Of a DNA stretch of 64,000 bases, positions 1 through 11,400 are shown one piece after another. The stretch is taken from the NCBI GenBank assembly GCA_014529385.2, contig CM043942.1:53570647-53634646 (forward strand). The letters run 5' to 3'. The notes beneath the pieces were generated by a model that saw only the letters and a list, made by a program, of their open reading frames with translations, had not been told where the DNA came from and did not search any database. The DNA comes from Adiantum capillus-veneris (taxonomy: Eukaryota; Streptophyta; Polypodiopsida; Polypodiales; Pteridaceae). Position 1 is the stretch's first letter. The number at the start of each line of letters is the position of its first letter. A program made the position numbers and the translations under genes.

Positions 1-1803
1 ATATGCATAAGACAATGAGCTTCATCTCAAGAGATCCTTCTAGAGAGGTTGAGCTTGGCTTCTCAAGCTATAGCATAGTGCTCTTGCTTATGGCTCCCCC
101 TTTTTGTGCTAGCTACACCCTCCTTTTATAGCAATTTTGAGGGCTAGGGTTACTCCTCTAACCATGGTTGGGTTAGATTTTCAACACTTATCTAATTTGT
201 TTTGCTTGGAATTATCAAGAAGTTGGTGGGGATAGATGAAGAAGAGAGAGAGGAGAGAAGTGGAGGTGATAGGACTTTTCATAGTAGGTTAGTGTTAGTA
301 AATTAGTAGAGTAGTATTTTTATTGATTTACAAATGGAATTGGACATTTACAATGGGAGTATCCATGTAGGATACAAATAAGGAAGAAAAAACTCTTAAT
401 AGGTAAGAAAATATGGATTTCTTACCATGTTGATGCTCCAAGTGTCTTGAGTAGGGTCAATTTTGACCCTTGTTGACGGTCCACTAGCTCTGACAGTACA
501 TTTTTTCTCCACACTTGACCTTCCTTAGGAGCCAAGGTAATTGAATATGAGTAATCAATCAACATGGGGCTTTCTTTCAAGAGAAGAGGCTGAATTTTGT
601 TGTTTTTTTGATAGATATGGGTAATATGGAAGAGGAAAAATGAGACTAGGTGGTCAATTTTGAAATGGAAGTGTGTGTAGGAGACATGAGTTCACCATGG
701 TTTCTCTTATTCTTCAAGGTTGAGAAGAAGGTGAGTAGGGTGCAGAGAGGAGTGGTGAGAGAGGTGGGGATGATAAGTGGAGAAGTGTGTGTGAAAGAGG
801 AAAATGATAAAGTGGAAGAGGGAGTATGGCTGCATAGCATGGGCAAACTGGGGTCCACCAATAAAATCATAGCTCACAGGTGGTAGCTCAAAAAAATATG
901 AAACAATTTGAGGTAAAATTTCATCCCATGAGCTACAACTTTTGTTTGTATCACCTTTTCAAATTTAGAGAGAAAGTGACCTTTAAAAATTCAGCAAAAC
1001 TGACTGTCTTTTTCCACTGCACAAAGTCCTTCTGGGGTCCTTCTTTGGATGATTCTTTTGAATGCCTCCAAGAGTGAGCCCTCCATAGTGCATGCATGCA
1101 TGCCACATACCCTTGACCATATTTGGTAGGTCTATAATTGAAGATATTATTGAGATCATGATATAAATGAATAGTACAACTAAGGAAATCAAATATTGTG
1201 GAGTCTAAAAAAATATGTACATGTTAAATATAAATAATATAGGTAGAAATAAATCTCTCTCTTTATAAGTCTACCATAAAATGATGAATATTTTTGGTGT
1301 TTTAATTTATGAAAGTAATAGAGAATAGATGTAGGAAGGAAAAAAAAATCACAATAGTGAAAAAATATACACATAAATAAAACTAGTTTTTTTGGATTTT
1401 TGTTGGGATGGAGTTACACCAAAAATAAGAGAAGCTTGCATGAAATTATTTATTTATGGAATAAAGAGTATGGTAAGAAAAATTGTGGTAATGGTGAGTC
1501 AATGTACATAGCATAAATAACACGCGCCTAAGTATAAATATTTAAATAAATATCAAAATAATTATAAAAAATCCTTATATTTAGGCCATATATACAATGA
1601 AATATTTACACACAAAGAGACCATAATTTACCTTTTTTTAATTTTTTGGCTCAACTAGCCCAGTGACTAGCTAATTGAGGGTTTTTAAGAAAATATGGGG
1701 AAAGTCCCGTAACTCACACACGCCTATGTACAGTGAAATGGTAGGGATAGCCACAGTGTTTGGATGATTTTGGTAGGGTGAGGTAGCTCACTATGGCAAT
1801 TTG
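1..1803. other. AT-rich stretch without a recognisable gene
   Basis: No convincing coding region is visible on either strand; the short open frames are low in complexity or unlike any family I know. The sequence is AT-rich with short A/T runs. Because a candidate LTR edge lies at 1825 and the retroelement to the right runs leftwards, part or all of this stretch may be that element's 3' LTR. The matching 5' LTR was not found, so this cannot be confirmed from the window. Confidence 0.4.
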
Positions 1804-1840
1804 GATAGCCAAAAAATGGCTATCATTAGCCCTCCCCCGG
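1804..1840 (-). promoter_or_regulatory. candidate polypurine tract and 3' LTR edge of the first Ty3/gypsy element
   Basis: On the minus strand, downstream of the integrase, a purine-rich run (CCGGGGGAGGG, 1840-1830) is followed by CTAA and then TGATAGCC. A TG start right after a polypurine tract is the usual 3' LTR junction. The first 21 bases of the proposed LTR form a short inverted repeat (GATAGCCA, T-run, TGGCTATC). No second LTR copy was found in the window, so the edge is a proposal. Confidence 0.4.
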
Positions 1841-1852
1841 ATGATGGTATAT

Positions 1853-2987
1853 TCATGTACCATCATAGAGCACCTTTTCCAAAGAGAGTGCTTCACAGTC
1901 CTTGACGAGATCTTCATTGTTTGGCCCCTTGGCATTTTTGCTCGAGTTACACTCATGCTTCATGGAACAATACTTACATGAGATAGCTGCCCTTTGACAG
2001 ATCTTTGGTAGATCCTTTGGTAGAAGGCGACTCAAATAGGGCTTCAAGCGATAACCATTTACCTTCCTAGAGTGCTCTTTCCCATTCAAGTCCATAAGTT
2101 GATAGTAACTTTAATTGAAAGCCTTCTTAACTATGTATGGCCCCTGCCATCTAGTTTCAAATTTTGCATCAAAACGATTATCGAGTTGATTGTCATACCT
2201 TAGCACAAGATCTCCTTCATTGATGCCTTTGTCCTTTAGTTTCTTGTCAAGCTTCTCCTTCGCCTGCGTAGCTTTCCTCTTGTAGCACTTGTATACTGCT
2301 TCTCTTTTCCACTCAAGCTCAGCTAAGGTAAGAAGTCGATCCATCCATGCTTCTTGATCATCTTGTGCTGCTTTGCCATGAAGTCGCATTGTTGGAATGT
2401 TGAGCTCAATTGGTTTTAAAGCCTCTTGACCATAGACCAAGTGAAATGGTGTAAACTCCATGGCTTCCCTATATGTGGTTTGATACGCCCACAAGGCACC
2501 ATCCAAGAAGTCATCCCACAACTTTGTCTTGTTTCTCACCATCTTTCTAATGATGCGTGCAATGACACCATTAGCTTTTTCTACCAGACCATTTGACTGG
2601 GGATAGTAGGGTGTATTGTGATGATGTAGAATGTGAAGTTCTTCACAGACTTCTATGAGCAAGCCCTTTCTAAACCCTGGACCATTATTAGAAACAATCT
2701 CAAAAGGTGTGTCAAATCTACAACAAATGTGAGTGTAGATAAATTTGCTCACTGTCCTCTCATTTACCTTTGCCACACTTTGTGCTTCCACCCACCTAGT
2801 CATATAGTCTATAGCCACTAGAATTAGAGTTTACCATTTTTTGTCCTAGGCAGAGGACCCATAGCATGAATGCCCCACTTTTCAAAGGTCCATTTGCAAG
2901 CATGATTTGCCTTGGACCATAAACCAATCTTCTATTCCCATTTACCTGACAATTGTGACAACTTTTACACCAACGTTGGACATCCAC
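1853..2987 (-). pseudogene. pol: Ty3/gypsy integrase (core and C-terminal part)
   Basis: Inserts retroelement cDNA into the host genome. The segment starts in the zinc-binding region (CKSCHNC near 2960), then a frameshift leads into the catalytic core beginning near 2818. The first Asp is in AIDYMTRW. The second catalytic position reads SNNGP where the family has SDNG, so that Asp is replaced by Asn. The Glu is present in NGLVEKAN. The C-terminal GDLVLRYD and RWQGPYIVKKAFN motifs are normal for gypsy integrases. An in-frame TAA at about 2111 interrupts the frame, which then continues through MDLNGKEHSRKVNGYRLKPYL-type sequence to about 1970. Frameshift, stop and active-site loss together mark it as dead. 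Confidence 0.85.
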
Positions 2988-2999
2988 ATGCAGACTTGG

Positions 3000-3872
3000 T
3001 CAAACAAACCCCGCAAGCAAAATCTTCTTCACAGTTAACTCTTGGGCAAAATGACCACCACATGCCTCTTCATGCAAACCTTTTAGAACGGCTGGAATTT
3101 CCTTGATAGTTGGTACTCTTCTGCACACTTGATCCTTCCCTCTTTGATAAAGGGATCCTTCTAGGAAGAGATACGTGCTTGCCTTCTTCATGAGTCTCCT
3201 CTTTTGAGCCTTCGTGAAGTCTTGTGGAAACTCCCCCTCCAAAATGTAGCTAATAATGGGAGTCAATGACTCCAATCCCTGGTATCTCGGTTGCTTGACA
3301 GTTGCTGCCACCATGATGACTTGCACTTCTTTCTCAACACATGTAACTACTTGCTGTGCAAGTAAATCGGCATCTTCATTCTGTTTCCTAGGAATATGAT
3401 ATAGTTGCACTTCTTCAAATTGATTAAACAATCTACGAATGGCATGAACTTTTTTCCTTAGGCTTTCATTCTTGCATGCCCGAATGCCTAAAATTTGCTT
3501 CACAATGAGAAGTGCATCCCCTTTTACCATGATACGTTGTATACCTCGGTCAATGCATATCTTTAAACCATGAAGTAGTGTGTCGTATTCTGCTTCATTG
3601 TTGCTAGTTGAACCTGGTAGATTCACCTTCTCTTTCATGACCACCTCCGCACTTGGGTTGAGCAACACTAGCCCTCTCCTTGATTTTCCTGTGGCTCGTT
3701 GAAAAGCTCCATCAAAGAACAAGGTAAATGCATTAGGAATATTTTTTGGTGGCGGCAATGGTAGGGTCTTTATTTCAGGCACCTTAATCTCCTTCTCATG
3801 TACCCTATAAGTAAGGATCCCTCCCAATTGTGCACGCGAGTTCTGCTTCTGTGTAGCCTCTCTCCAAAGCAT
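3000..3872 (-). pseudogene. pol: archaeal-type second RNase H and integrase zinc-finger region of the Tat-like element
   Basis: Degrades RNA in RNA:DNA hybrids during reverse transcription. After a linker rich in K, P and L, the frame shows LFFDGAF (first catalytic Asp), NNEAEYDTLLHGL (Glu), VKGDALLIVKQI (Asp) and HIPRKQNEDADLLA (last Asp and conserved His/Asn context), the full motif set of the archaeal-type RNase H of Tat elements. The C-terminal end enters the integrase His-His-Cys-Cys region (LHEEACGGHFA). It overlaps the RT frame at 3805-3872 in a different frame, showing a frameshift near 3860. The next integrase part lies in another frame again, from 2987. Confidence 0.85.
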
Positions 3873-5252
3873 TCATGACCCTACTAGCAAAGTAGATGGG
3901 TCGCATCCTGGTACTGTGGGGATCTTGTTGTAGCAACACAGCACCAATTGTTTCCCTTCCAACACTAGAGCTAAGAAACAATGTGTACTCCCAACAAGGA
4001 AGCATGAGTGTTGGTAGCTCTGACAAAATGACTTTAATGTTACAAAAGTACTCTTCAAGCTCATCAGACCATGCAAATTCTATTTGTTGTGTCAACTTTT
4101 GCAAAGGATGAAGCAACTCTGAAGCTAAGTGAATAAAGCGTGACATATACTTCACCTTTTGAATGAATGAGATGACCTCTTTGAGATTCTTGGGTGATGG
4201 GAGCTCAATAAGAGCCTTGGACTTTGAAGGATCCACCTCAATGCCTTTATAGGAAACCTTGTGACCAAGCAAGATCACTTCATCCTTACCTATGTGACAC
4301 TTGTCGGGGTTGAGTTGACCTCCCATGTCATAGAGCTTCTTTAAACCTTCTTCTACCCTTTGTGGATGCAATGATTTTGAGCTATAAATGCAAAGATCAT
4401 CAATAAAAACCCGAATAGACTTTCCAAAGAATGCTTGAAACACCATGTTCATGAAGCGTTGGAAAGTTGCAGGAGCATTTGTCAGACCAAATGGAATGAC
4501 TCTAAAAGCATAACAACCCCAAGGAGTAGTGAAGTTTGTTTTCAACTGATCTTCCAATGTGATACCTATTTGAAAGTAACCCGAGTAGCCATCACACACA
4601 GTGTACTTCTCATGACCAGCTACCTCATTTAGTATCTCATCCTGAAATGGGAGGGAAAAGTGATCTCTTTTTGTTGCCTCATTGAGTGGTCGATAATCCA
4701 CACACACCTCCACTTGTCGTTTTTCTTAGGAGTGACAACAACGGGAGAGACCCACTCTGGATTCTCCACTGGATAAATGAAACCTGCTACTAGAAGCTTT
4801 CTTACCTCCTTGAGTAAAGCCTCCTTCTTGATGACTCCTAGCTTTCGTAGCTTCTGAGCCTTAGGTGTGGCCTCTAGCTTCAACTCAATTTTGTGTTGAA
4901 CAACATCTACTCCACGCACATCGGTGTAGTCTTTTGCAAAAAGCCTAGGAAATTTCCTTAACACACCTTTGAGCTCCTCTCTTTCATCCTTTGTAAGTGT
5001 TGTAGACAACATACCTTCTAACATTCCTTCATCTTGCACATTTTGGTTCTCTTGAGTACCTACCTCTTCCAAACCTGGGCAAGAGGTCTCTTGGTTGTTT
5101 GGCTTAAACCTTACCCCCATGACTTCAATGGAAAACTCCTCTTTAGTAATGCTACCGCTAATTTCTCCTTCTGAAGTGCTATTGCTCCAGCCTTCCTCCG
5201 TCTCACTTTGAGATGATTCTTCATGGAGCTCCTCTTGGCGTTGCTCCTTCAT
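3805..5252 (-). pseudogene. pol: Ty3/gypsy reverse transcriptase with truncated gypsy RNase H
   Basis: Copies the element's RNA into DNA. The N-terminal half (5252-4629) is an acidic linker followed by the start of the fingers (HKIELKLEA, WVSPVVVTPKKNDKWR). A frameshift near 4713 passes to the second half, which has VDYRPLNEAT, FHVIPFGLTNAPATFQ-like sequence and the polymerase box FIDDLCIYSS. The first RNase H follows (TIGAVLLQQD, YFASRVMNALERGYTEAEL) but stops short of its C-terminal half and runs into the linker of the second RNase H. The loss may be deletion or domain degeneration, which is common in Tat elements. Non-functional because of the frameshifts. Confidence 0.85.
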
Positions 5253-5312
5253 GTCAAAGACAACCTTCTTATGATTGTCATTACTACAAATCAGCTTTCC
5301 ACACTCTCAATC

Positions 5313-5615
5313 CTACAAAGCTCGCATTTTCATTAGCCATGGTCTTCCTAGGATAAATGGGTAACCATTTCCTTTTGTAGACATGACATAGAAATCCACT
5401 ACCTTCTTAATGCCAAAGGCCTCCACAAAAACATTTTTACAAATGCCTACGCACTTAGCTTTGCTATGGTTTGCCATCTTGACTTTAATTTCAGGTGTCT
5501 TATGGATGTGAATGCCTAGTCTCTGCATGAGCCCCTCTGTCATGATGCAAATTTGTGCACCCCCATCCACTAGACCTTTCCTAACCAATATTCCTTTGAT
5601 GTAACAATCTAGCAT
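5313..5615 (-). pseudogene. pol: retroviral-type aspartic protease of the Tat-like element
   Basis: Cleaves the Gag-Pol polyprotein. The active-site loop is LVDGGAQICIM, i.e. D-G-G rather than the D-S/T-G of most retropepsins; LVDGG variants are known in plant gypsy elements. The flap-to-C-terminal GRPWL motif is present (ILGRPWLMKM). The frame is the same as the gag C-terminus upstream, separated from it only by a single TAG near 5628. Downstream, TAG and TGA stops separate it from RT. It is part of the same degenerate polyprotein and is too short to be a separate gene. Confidence 0.75.
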
Positions 5616-5627
5616 AGGTGTAATATC

Positions 5628-6853
5628 CTAGTTCATTTTAGCATGTGCAATTTTTACAACAGGAACACTCTCTTTTACCTTTCTCCCAGTGCTAACTGCC
5701 TTTGTTAAATCCCTCCTAACTTGTGGGCATAATGCAAGAAACTGAGGCCATGAGATATCAGGACCCTTACCTTGCATGTCTTCCAACAGGTTGTATGGAG
5801 CCATACCATGTCTAAGAGGGAAGTCTTGGAGATTGATACGACGTCGAGTCCTCTTAGCTTCCTTGGTCTCCTTTGCCTTCTTGCCTCGTCCATGGTCACT
5901 CTGTGATGTGACACCTTCTTTCTCTTTACCTTTTCCTCGACCACGCTTAATGCCATTTGCTTCCATGTCAACCTCATTTGAATTTGTCACCTCTACCACA
6001 TGCACATTTGGATCTGGCAAAGGTGGAACTCCTTCTACCCCTTGTGGAGGTGGTCTTGTTCCATTTGGCCTTTGTAGAAGCCTTTTTTTTGACCCATTCC
6101 TTCACTTGCATTCATTACTGGGTAGTTCATGTTAGGTCTCCCTGGCTCGCCACGGGGCCAGGGACAATTATACATCCCATGTCCAAACTCTCCGCAATTC
6201 CAACATTGCAAGACTCTCCTAGATCGTGGCTCTCTCTCTTCTGACTTCTTTGCTTGTGCCTTTGGACCTATGTCTTGTGCAAGGTGAATTGACAGGCTAC
6301 TTAAAGATTCATTCAACTTCTCGATTACTTCAGCTGTTACCTCAGGAATCTCCCTAGATGTTGATTCTTGTGACTTACCTTTGGGTCTAAGACCTTCTAT
6401 TGGAACCTCTCCTCTTAGACACTTGAGTTTCCTATACTTCTTGGAAGCTCTAATTTCAGCTGCATCATGGGTGGCAGGTGCATCCGCCTCCACCTTTACC
6501 TTAAGATCATGAAAGAGTCCAGCTATGAATCTCTCCTTCTTTAGAAATTCTGCACCATCACCAGGGTTAGCAACATTTCGTATCCAAAGAGGCCAAAGAC
6601 CTAGAAACTCTTGCTTGTACAAGTAGTGGTCATCTAAATATTTTTTCTTATGAGAAACAATGTCTTGCCATAGTTTTTGAGTTTTTTGGGGATCAAAGAA
6701 GTATCTCTTGAAATGATTCAAAACTTCTGTGTAATTCCCCTTAACTTCCTCAGGCAAAGAGTCAAACCAAGTGCTAGAATCTTTCCTAAGGACCACCTCA
6801 AACATTTCTACGTTCTCTTGATCAGTTACTATCCTCTTGATACGGCAAGACAT
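5628..6853 (-). pseudogene. gag: Gag of the Tat-like element, frameshifted
   Basis: Structural protein that packages element RNA. The first frame (6853-6035) has the retrotransposon Gag fold signature (WFDSLPEEVKGNYTEVLNHF, then FLGLWPLW) and a complete CCHC zinc knuckle, CWNCGEFGHGMYNC (C-x2-C-x4-H-x4-C), near 6190. A frameshift near 6030 passes to a basic Lys/Arg-rich tail (6020-5628, KRGRGKGKEKEG). That tail ends at a TAG that lies in frame with the protease. ATG at 6853 is the first Met of the frame and I take it as the start. One frameshift and one stop separate it from pol. Confidence 0.8.
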
Positions 6854-6990
6854 CTTGAAATTTGCTAAAAATAATTATGCATCCTCTCCAAGATCTCCAA
6901 AGAAAAGAGGATATCTGGACATTTGGCGTTGGCTTTTCACTTACCATGAAAGATTACAACACGAGTTGCAACAAGGGATACAATAGAAAT

Positions 6991-7864
6991 TTAGAAACAC
7001 TCGCCTGCAAATGAAGAAGTAAGAAAGTACCACTCTAGGTTTTCTTCTTCAGCTATCGAAGCTTCAATGAGGTCTCGATTTGTTTGATCAAAACAAAAAG
7101 GTAGACTATTTATGAGCTCTAATAAGGGTTTAAATTCTTCAAAGCTAAGGTGATAAACAGAAATCTCTAAAACTTCATTTTCTGGATCTAGAAGAGCAAC
7201 CATGTCCCAAGTAATGAGTTGCACTTGCTCTACAATTCCCAATGCACAAGTGGTTTGTATAAAAACTAGATCTTCATGCTCATCGAAGGCTGTGAGAAAG
7301 TAGCAATTGACTAGGTGCTCCTTTCCTTTGAGTTCCACATAGTCGGAATGAGGCAACCTTCTCACAATTTCATAAAGAACATCCTCCTCAAGTCCAATCA
7401 AGCTTGCAAGATTTAAAGACTCCACTTGTGCTACAAAACTCCTGGAAAAAAAATCCTTACGATTATGGTTAAATCAATTATAAGCATCAAGAGATTTACA
7501 ATGTCTCTATGAACAAAGTGTCATAGAAAGTAGAGAAGGATGAGAATTTATACAAATTTGCAATTTTCTCTATGCTCTCTTTATTAAGACAAGCCCTAAA
7601 TAGCTCCCTATCTCCTTTGTTGAAAGTGAAAGGAAGACAATTAATAAAAAGAAAATGAGGGAAAAATTCACCAAATGTGAGTCTATGAAGCATGAACTCT
7701 GGCCACAAGTTTCCTGAAGAGTCTTCCTCAATGGTAAAATGCACTCGCCAAACACCAAATTTCACTCTATTTACCAATCTTAGGACACACACTATTTGGA
7801 TGAATGTGCGGTCTTCCTTAGTGCTCAACAGCAAAAGGAAAATGGAATCCACATGCAGGACCTT
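6991..7864 (-). CDS. two-exon coding region of unknown family with two similar domains (5' partial)
   Basis: Function unknown. Exon 1 is open from 7864 to 7500 and exon 2 from 7441 to a stop at 6991. Between them is a 58-bp intron with a GT donor at 7499 and a polypyrimidine tract followed by CAG ending at 7442. Splicing keeps one continuous frame (about 270 residues visible). The two exons encode copies of the same domain. Both show FIQxxCxL, then V and W positions, H-x-L-x-F-x-E-F-x-P, IN-x-LPF-x-F and a final R-x-L-x-x-A. No ATG is evident at the 5' edge, so an upstream exon or truncation is likely. It lies 138 bp upstream of the Tat-like gag on the same strand. It could be a host gene fragment or the extra ORF some Tat elements carry. 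Confidence 0.5.
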
Positions 7865-8068
7865 TCATCTTAGCTTCACCACCCTCTTGTTATGAGGGAG
7901 ACATTTTACTACCTGCTCCTACAACTCAATCGGTAATAGAGCTAGATCTCTTAGGATTGAACTTTCACTGCACACACACTCCTTGTTAGAACGAGATGAC
8001 AAAATGACAAAATCCTAAACTGCTGGGTGTGGACTAAGTAGTTAAAACAGCTAGCTGGGATAGGTGGA

Positions 8069-8292
8069 TTATAGGAGATCCAGCATCGGACGCTGGCGGA
8101 TCTCATCAATCTCCTCCATGGTCAGTAGTTTGACTGGGTATTGTGCATGTGGAGCCAAAGTGACCTGGATCCTCTGATGCAACCTCTGTCGATGTGGTGT
8201 AGTCCTCTGCAGTCGTGGGCGTCTGGATCTCTCTAGCTCAGTCGCTCGTTCGATCAGTATGCATCTGGTGTAAAGCGATGAGCTCTGTTGTG

Positions 8293-8298
<6 letters not shown>
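8069..8298 (-). pseudogene. unidentified ORF 3' end, interrupted by LINE A
   Basis: The minus strand is open from the LINE A target-site duplication down to TAA at 8071-8069. The residues are rich in Arg, Gln and His (for example HRQRLHQRIQVTLAP) and end in MEEIDEIRQRPMLDLL. If LINE A and one copy of its GTAGAG duplication are removed in thought, the frame continues about 13 codons further, to a TAG near 12884. An ATTTAG there could be a splice acceptor. I do not recognise the family and no start codon is seen. It may be a host exon or part of the retroelement leader upstream of the Tat-like gag. From 7865 to 8068 I see nothing definable. Confidence 0.3.
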
Positions 8299-8339
<41 letters not shown>

Positions 8340-8413
8340 TAGAGATAGATAGATAGATAGTTCTATTATCGTCCTGGGAGGTCAAATATGACCTATGGGA
8401 CCAAATGAACATG
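8299..8413 (-). repeat. LINE A 3' UTR stem-loop and microsatellite tail
   Basis: After the ORF2 stop the minus strand shows AGGTCA-TATT-TGACCT, a perfect 6-bp stem, with GTCC and GGAC able to pair outside it. This ends about 20 bases before the tail. The tail begins with TATC repeats (8360-8343) and passes through TATTTTCCTC into a TC run to 8299. A 3' stem-loop near the tail is a usual LINE RT recognition feature. LINE B has the same layout with one base change in the outer pairing. Confidence 0.55.
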
Positions 8414-11400
8414 TCACGTGGTGTGAGTGGAGTTCATAAGTGACTCTCGATGCTCAAAAATGGCTGAAATGAGCGTCGCAATAGAGAGTCCACATCGTGG
8501 TTGGGAGAGGAAGGTATGTAGGGAGAGCTCATGGCTGAATATATGGGGAAAAGAGGACCTAATGTGGTCAAAAGCTGAGCACTCAAGTAGTGTGTGGTAC
8601 TCACTCTCTCGCACTTGACGAGGGCATAAGGTGCAAAGTCGATGACACTCCTCGCCAGTGCCCCAACGTCCTGTCTCGCAGCGTAGAGAATGGGAGCTAA
8701 GACGAATGGAGGCAATGGTGCGGATCGCACTCAACGGGATGGGCTCAAGGATGTAGGAATGGGTTCGGTTACCTCGTTCCGAGAAGAAGAGAGATTTGTA
8801 GTTTGGGGCAACGTGTGTGGTGTAATGGCTGAAGCGAGAACCTCCGGATTTCTCCCAAGCCATGATACATTGGCGTTGTAAGAAGGCCTCATTAACTTGG
8901 GAGTCGATCGACGCATCCTTGACCAAGTGACATGCATCCCATCTTCCAAACCATTTCTTGATATCAAGCATCCACCCCGAACTTAGTATTTTGCTCTTGC
9001 ATGTCTTTTGAACCTTTTGACTTGCTTCATATGCGATTCTAGGAAGTCGATGCAAAGGGCTACATTGTGTCTTACGCATGTACTCCACAACCCTTTCCAT
9101 GCCCAAGACCTCAATGGGAAGCGATCCGGACTCAAGAAGTAAGAGCATGTAGGGTGTTTGTGTCTTGACTTGGAGAAAGTTGGTGAGAAAACGCTTTTGG
9201 ACATTCTCAAACTCTTTCCAAGTAGACTTCCCGATGCTTCCACCCCACACCTCCACTCCATAAAGAAGCACCGGTGTCACCAATGTGTCAAAGAGGTACT
9301 TTTTGAGAGCCCAACACTTGATCTCTCCTCCATTGCACATGTTCTCAAATGCATAATAAGCCCTCTTTCCGGCTTCGAAGCGACGCATTGCACAATCCTT
9401 CCATTTATGATTGGATGGAACCTCAAGGCCAAGGTACTTGAAGTGATCTACCACTTCAAGTTTCTCATTGTTGTATACAATGCATGGATTTTCGTCATTG
9501 AGGGTCTTTACAAGCATAACCTTGGTTTTGGATCCATTCACGATCAGCCCGCTATGTAGGCAAAAGCGTTCCAAGACACTCATAAGCTTTTGTGCATCTT
9601 CTAAGGTATGTGCCAAGAGCACTACATCATCGGCATAAAGCAAAAGCATGATCACCGCATTTCCAATCTTAACCTCTTCTATGCCTTCTTGCTGCATAAA
9701 ATCAAGAACCATGTATTCCAATTCATCAATGAGTAGCCCAAAGAGGGTTGGGGAAAGTGGGCATCCTTGTTTGACACCAATAGTGCTTGCAAAAAATTCT
9801 GAAATTCCATCTCCCATACGTAATCGACATATCACTTTTTGGTAGATGCGAAAGACTGCATGCATAAATTCTCTCGGCACTTGAAGGCTTTGCATACGTC
9901 TCCAAAGATTTCCTCGCGGTACCATGTCAAAAGCTTTCTTGAAATCCACAAAGCAACAATACAACTTTTTTCCTTTCAATCGAGACGCTTCCATAAGAAC
10001 TCGAAGAGTGACAAGGTGATCAATAGTGCTATGATGCTTTCGAAAACCTGCTTGGCCAAGCGCACGTTTGCCATTCTTTTCAGCCCATTCACTTATCTTC
10101 ATCTCCATGATACATCCAAATAACTTTGCCATCAAAGAACCAACCATTATAGTGCGATAGTTGTTCACATTGTTTACATCTCCTCCTTTGTGCAAAGGTT
10201 TGATCCAATTTGCACTCCAATCATGAGGCATGCCATACTGAAGTGCAAGGTTAAACATATCGCATATCCAATATCGTGTTTTCTTGCTTGTCCATTTAAT
10301 CATTTCAGCCTTGACACCTTGAAGGTCACCTGCCTTGCGAGTAGCAAGTTTCTCAAGCGCGCGGCATACATCTTCAATGGTAAAGAAGGGAGACATAAAT
10401 GGAAGGGAGCTACAACCCTCCATCTTATCAACATTGGGTTGCTCATAGAGGTTCTTACAATGCATATACATATCCTCAAGAGTCAAGTCACCAAAGCTCT
10501 CAACGCGCTTTCCTTTTAGATTTTGCCAAAACTTGCCACATGCATGTGCTTTCTCTTGTGCTAAAAGAAGTTGTTTTTCGACTTCCCACCTTCTCCTCTT
10601 CTTTTGAACAAGTGCTTTGTATGTGTGTGAACATTCCAAGTAAACTTCCTTGTCTTTGATTGCATCCAATCTTAGCAAGTGTTTTCGGGCTTGGCTACAT
10701 TCCATGTCAAACCATTTCTTCTTGGTGCTACCCTTCTTAGACCTTTTGCAAGACATGTGTTTCACCGAAAAGCATTCCTTCGCACAAGAGAAAATTACTT
10801 CTTTGAAAACTTTCCACTTGCATTCTAATGTTGGGCTCCCTTGATGCTCTATCATGCTTAACATTTGGTCCACCATATCAGCATATATAAGTGCTCGTTT
10901 GAAGTCTAGACGTAGGTACAAATGATTCACATCATGATTGGAGGCTACATGCTCGGGCCGTTTACCACACTTGAGGTCAATACATAACATCCTATGATCC
11001 GATTCCGGATTCCATTCACCAAGTGTAAAGCTTTGTATGCATTCTAGAGTGGCTTCTGAGAACAACATATAGTCAATCACGCTAGCACCATTGTGCTTTC
11101 TACATGTAAAGTCATTGGTGCCTTGCCATAGAGATACACCATTTGCAATGAGCATTCCGGTACTATTGCACATATGTAGAAGTGACTTTCCATAGTGATC
11201 CACTTCTTTTGCATCATTAGAACTTCGATTATACATGTATGAGTCATCCACTCTTCTTGATACATGCGGCATGTCGACTTGTTGTGTGTCGTGTTGTAAC
11301 ATATTTGTGCGAGCATTCATGTCTCCAAAAACAATGACTTCACCTTGATCCTTGTAATGAGCAATGTCTTCCTCTAGTTCAACAAAGGGCTGATCTCTAT

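Larger units (their letters stand above)
1826..6853 (-). mobile_element. decayed Ty3/gypsy retrotransposon, Tat-like (dual RNase H)
   Basis: On the minus strand the order is gag with zinc knuckle, aspartic protease, reverse transcriptase, truncated gypsy-type RNase H, a second archaeal-type RNase H, then integrase. PR-RT-RH-IN defines Ty3/gypsy, and the extra RNase H before integrase is the hallmark of the Tat/Ogre group. Several frameshifts and stops, plus loss of one integrase catalytic Asp, make it inactive. The left LTR edge is tentative at 1825. No 5' LTR is recognised to the right of gag, where spliced coding exons (6991-7864) begin instead. Tat/Ogre elements can carry an extra ORF upstream of gag, so those exons might belong to this element. 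Confidence 0.8.

Noticed and set aside
7865-8068. Search for a 5' LTR or PBS of the first gypsy element
   Set aside because: No copy of the proposed LTR edge (GATAGCCA...TGGCTATC) and no clear TGG primer site was found here or further right.
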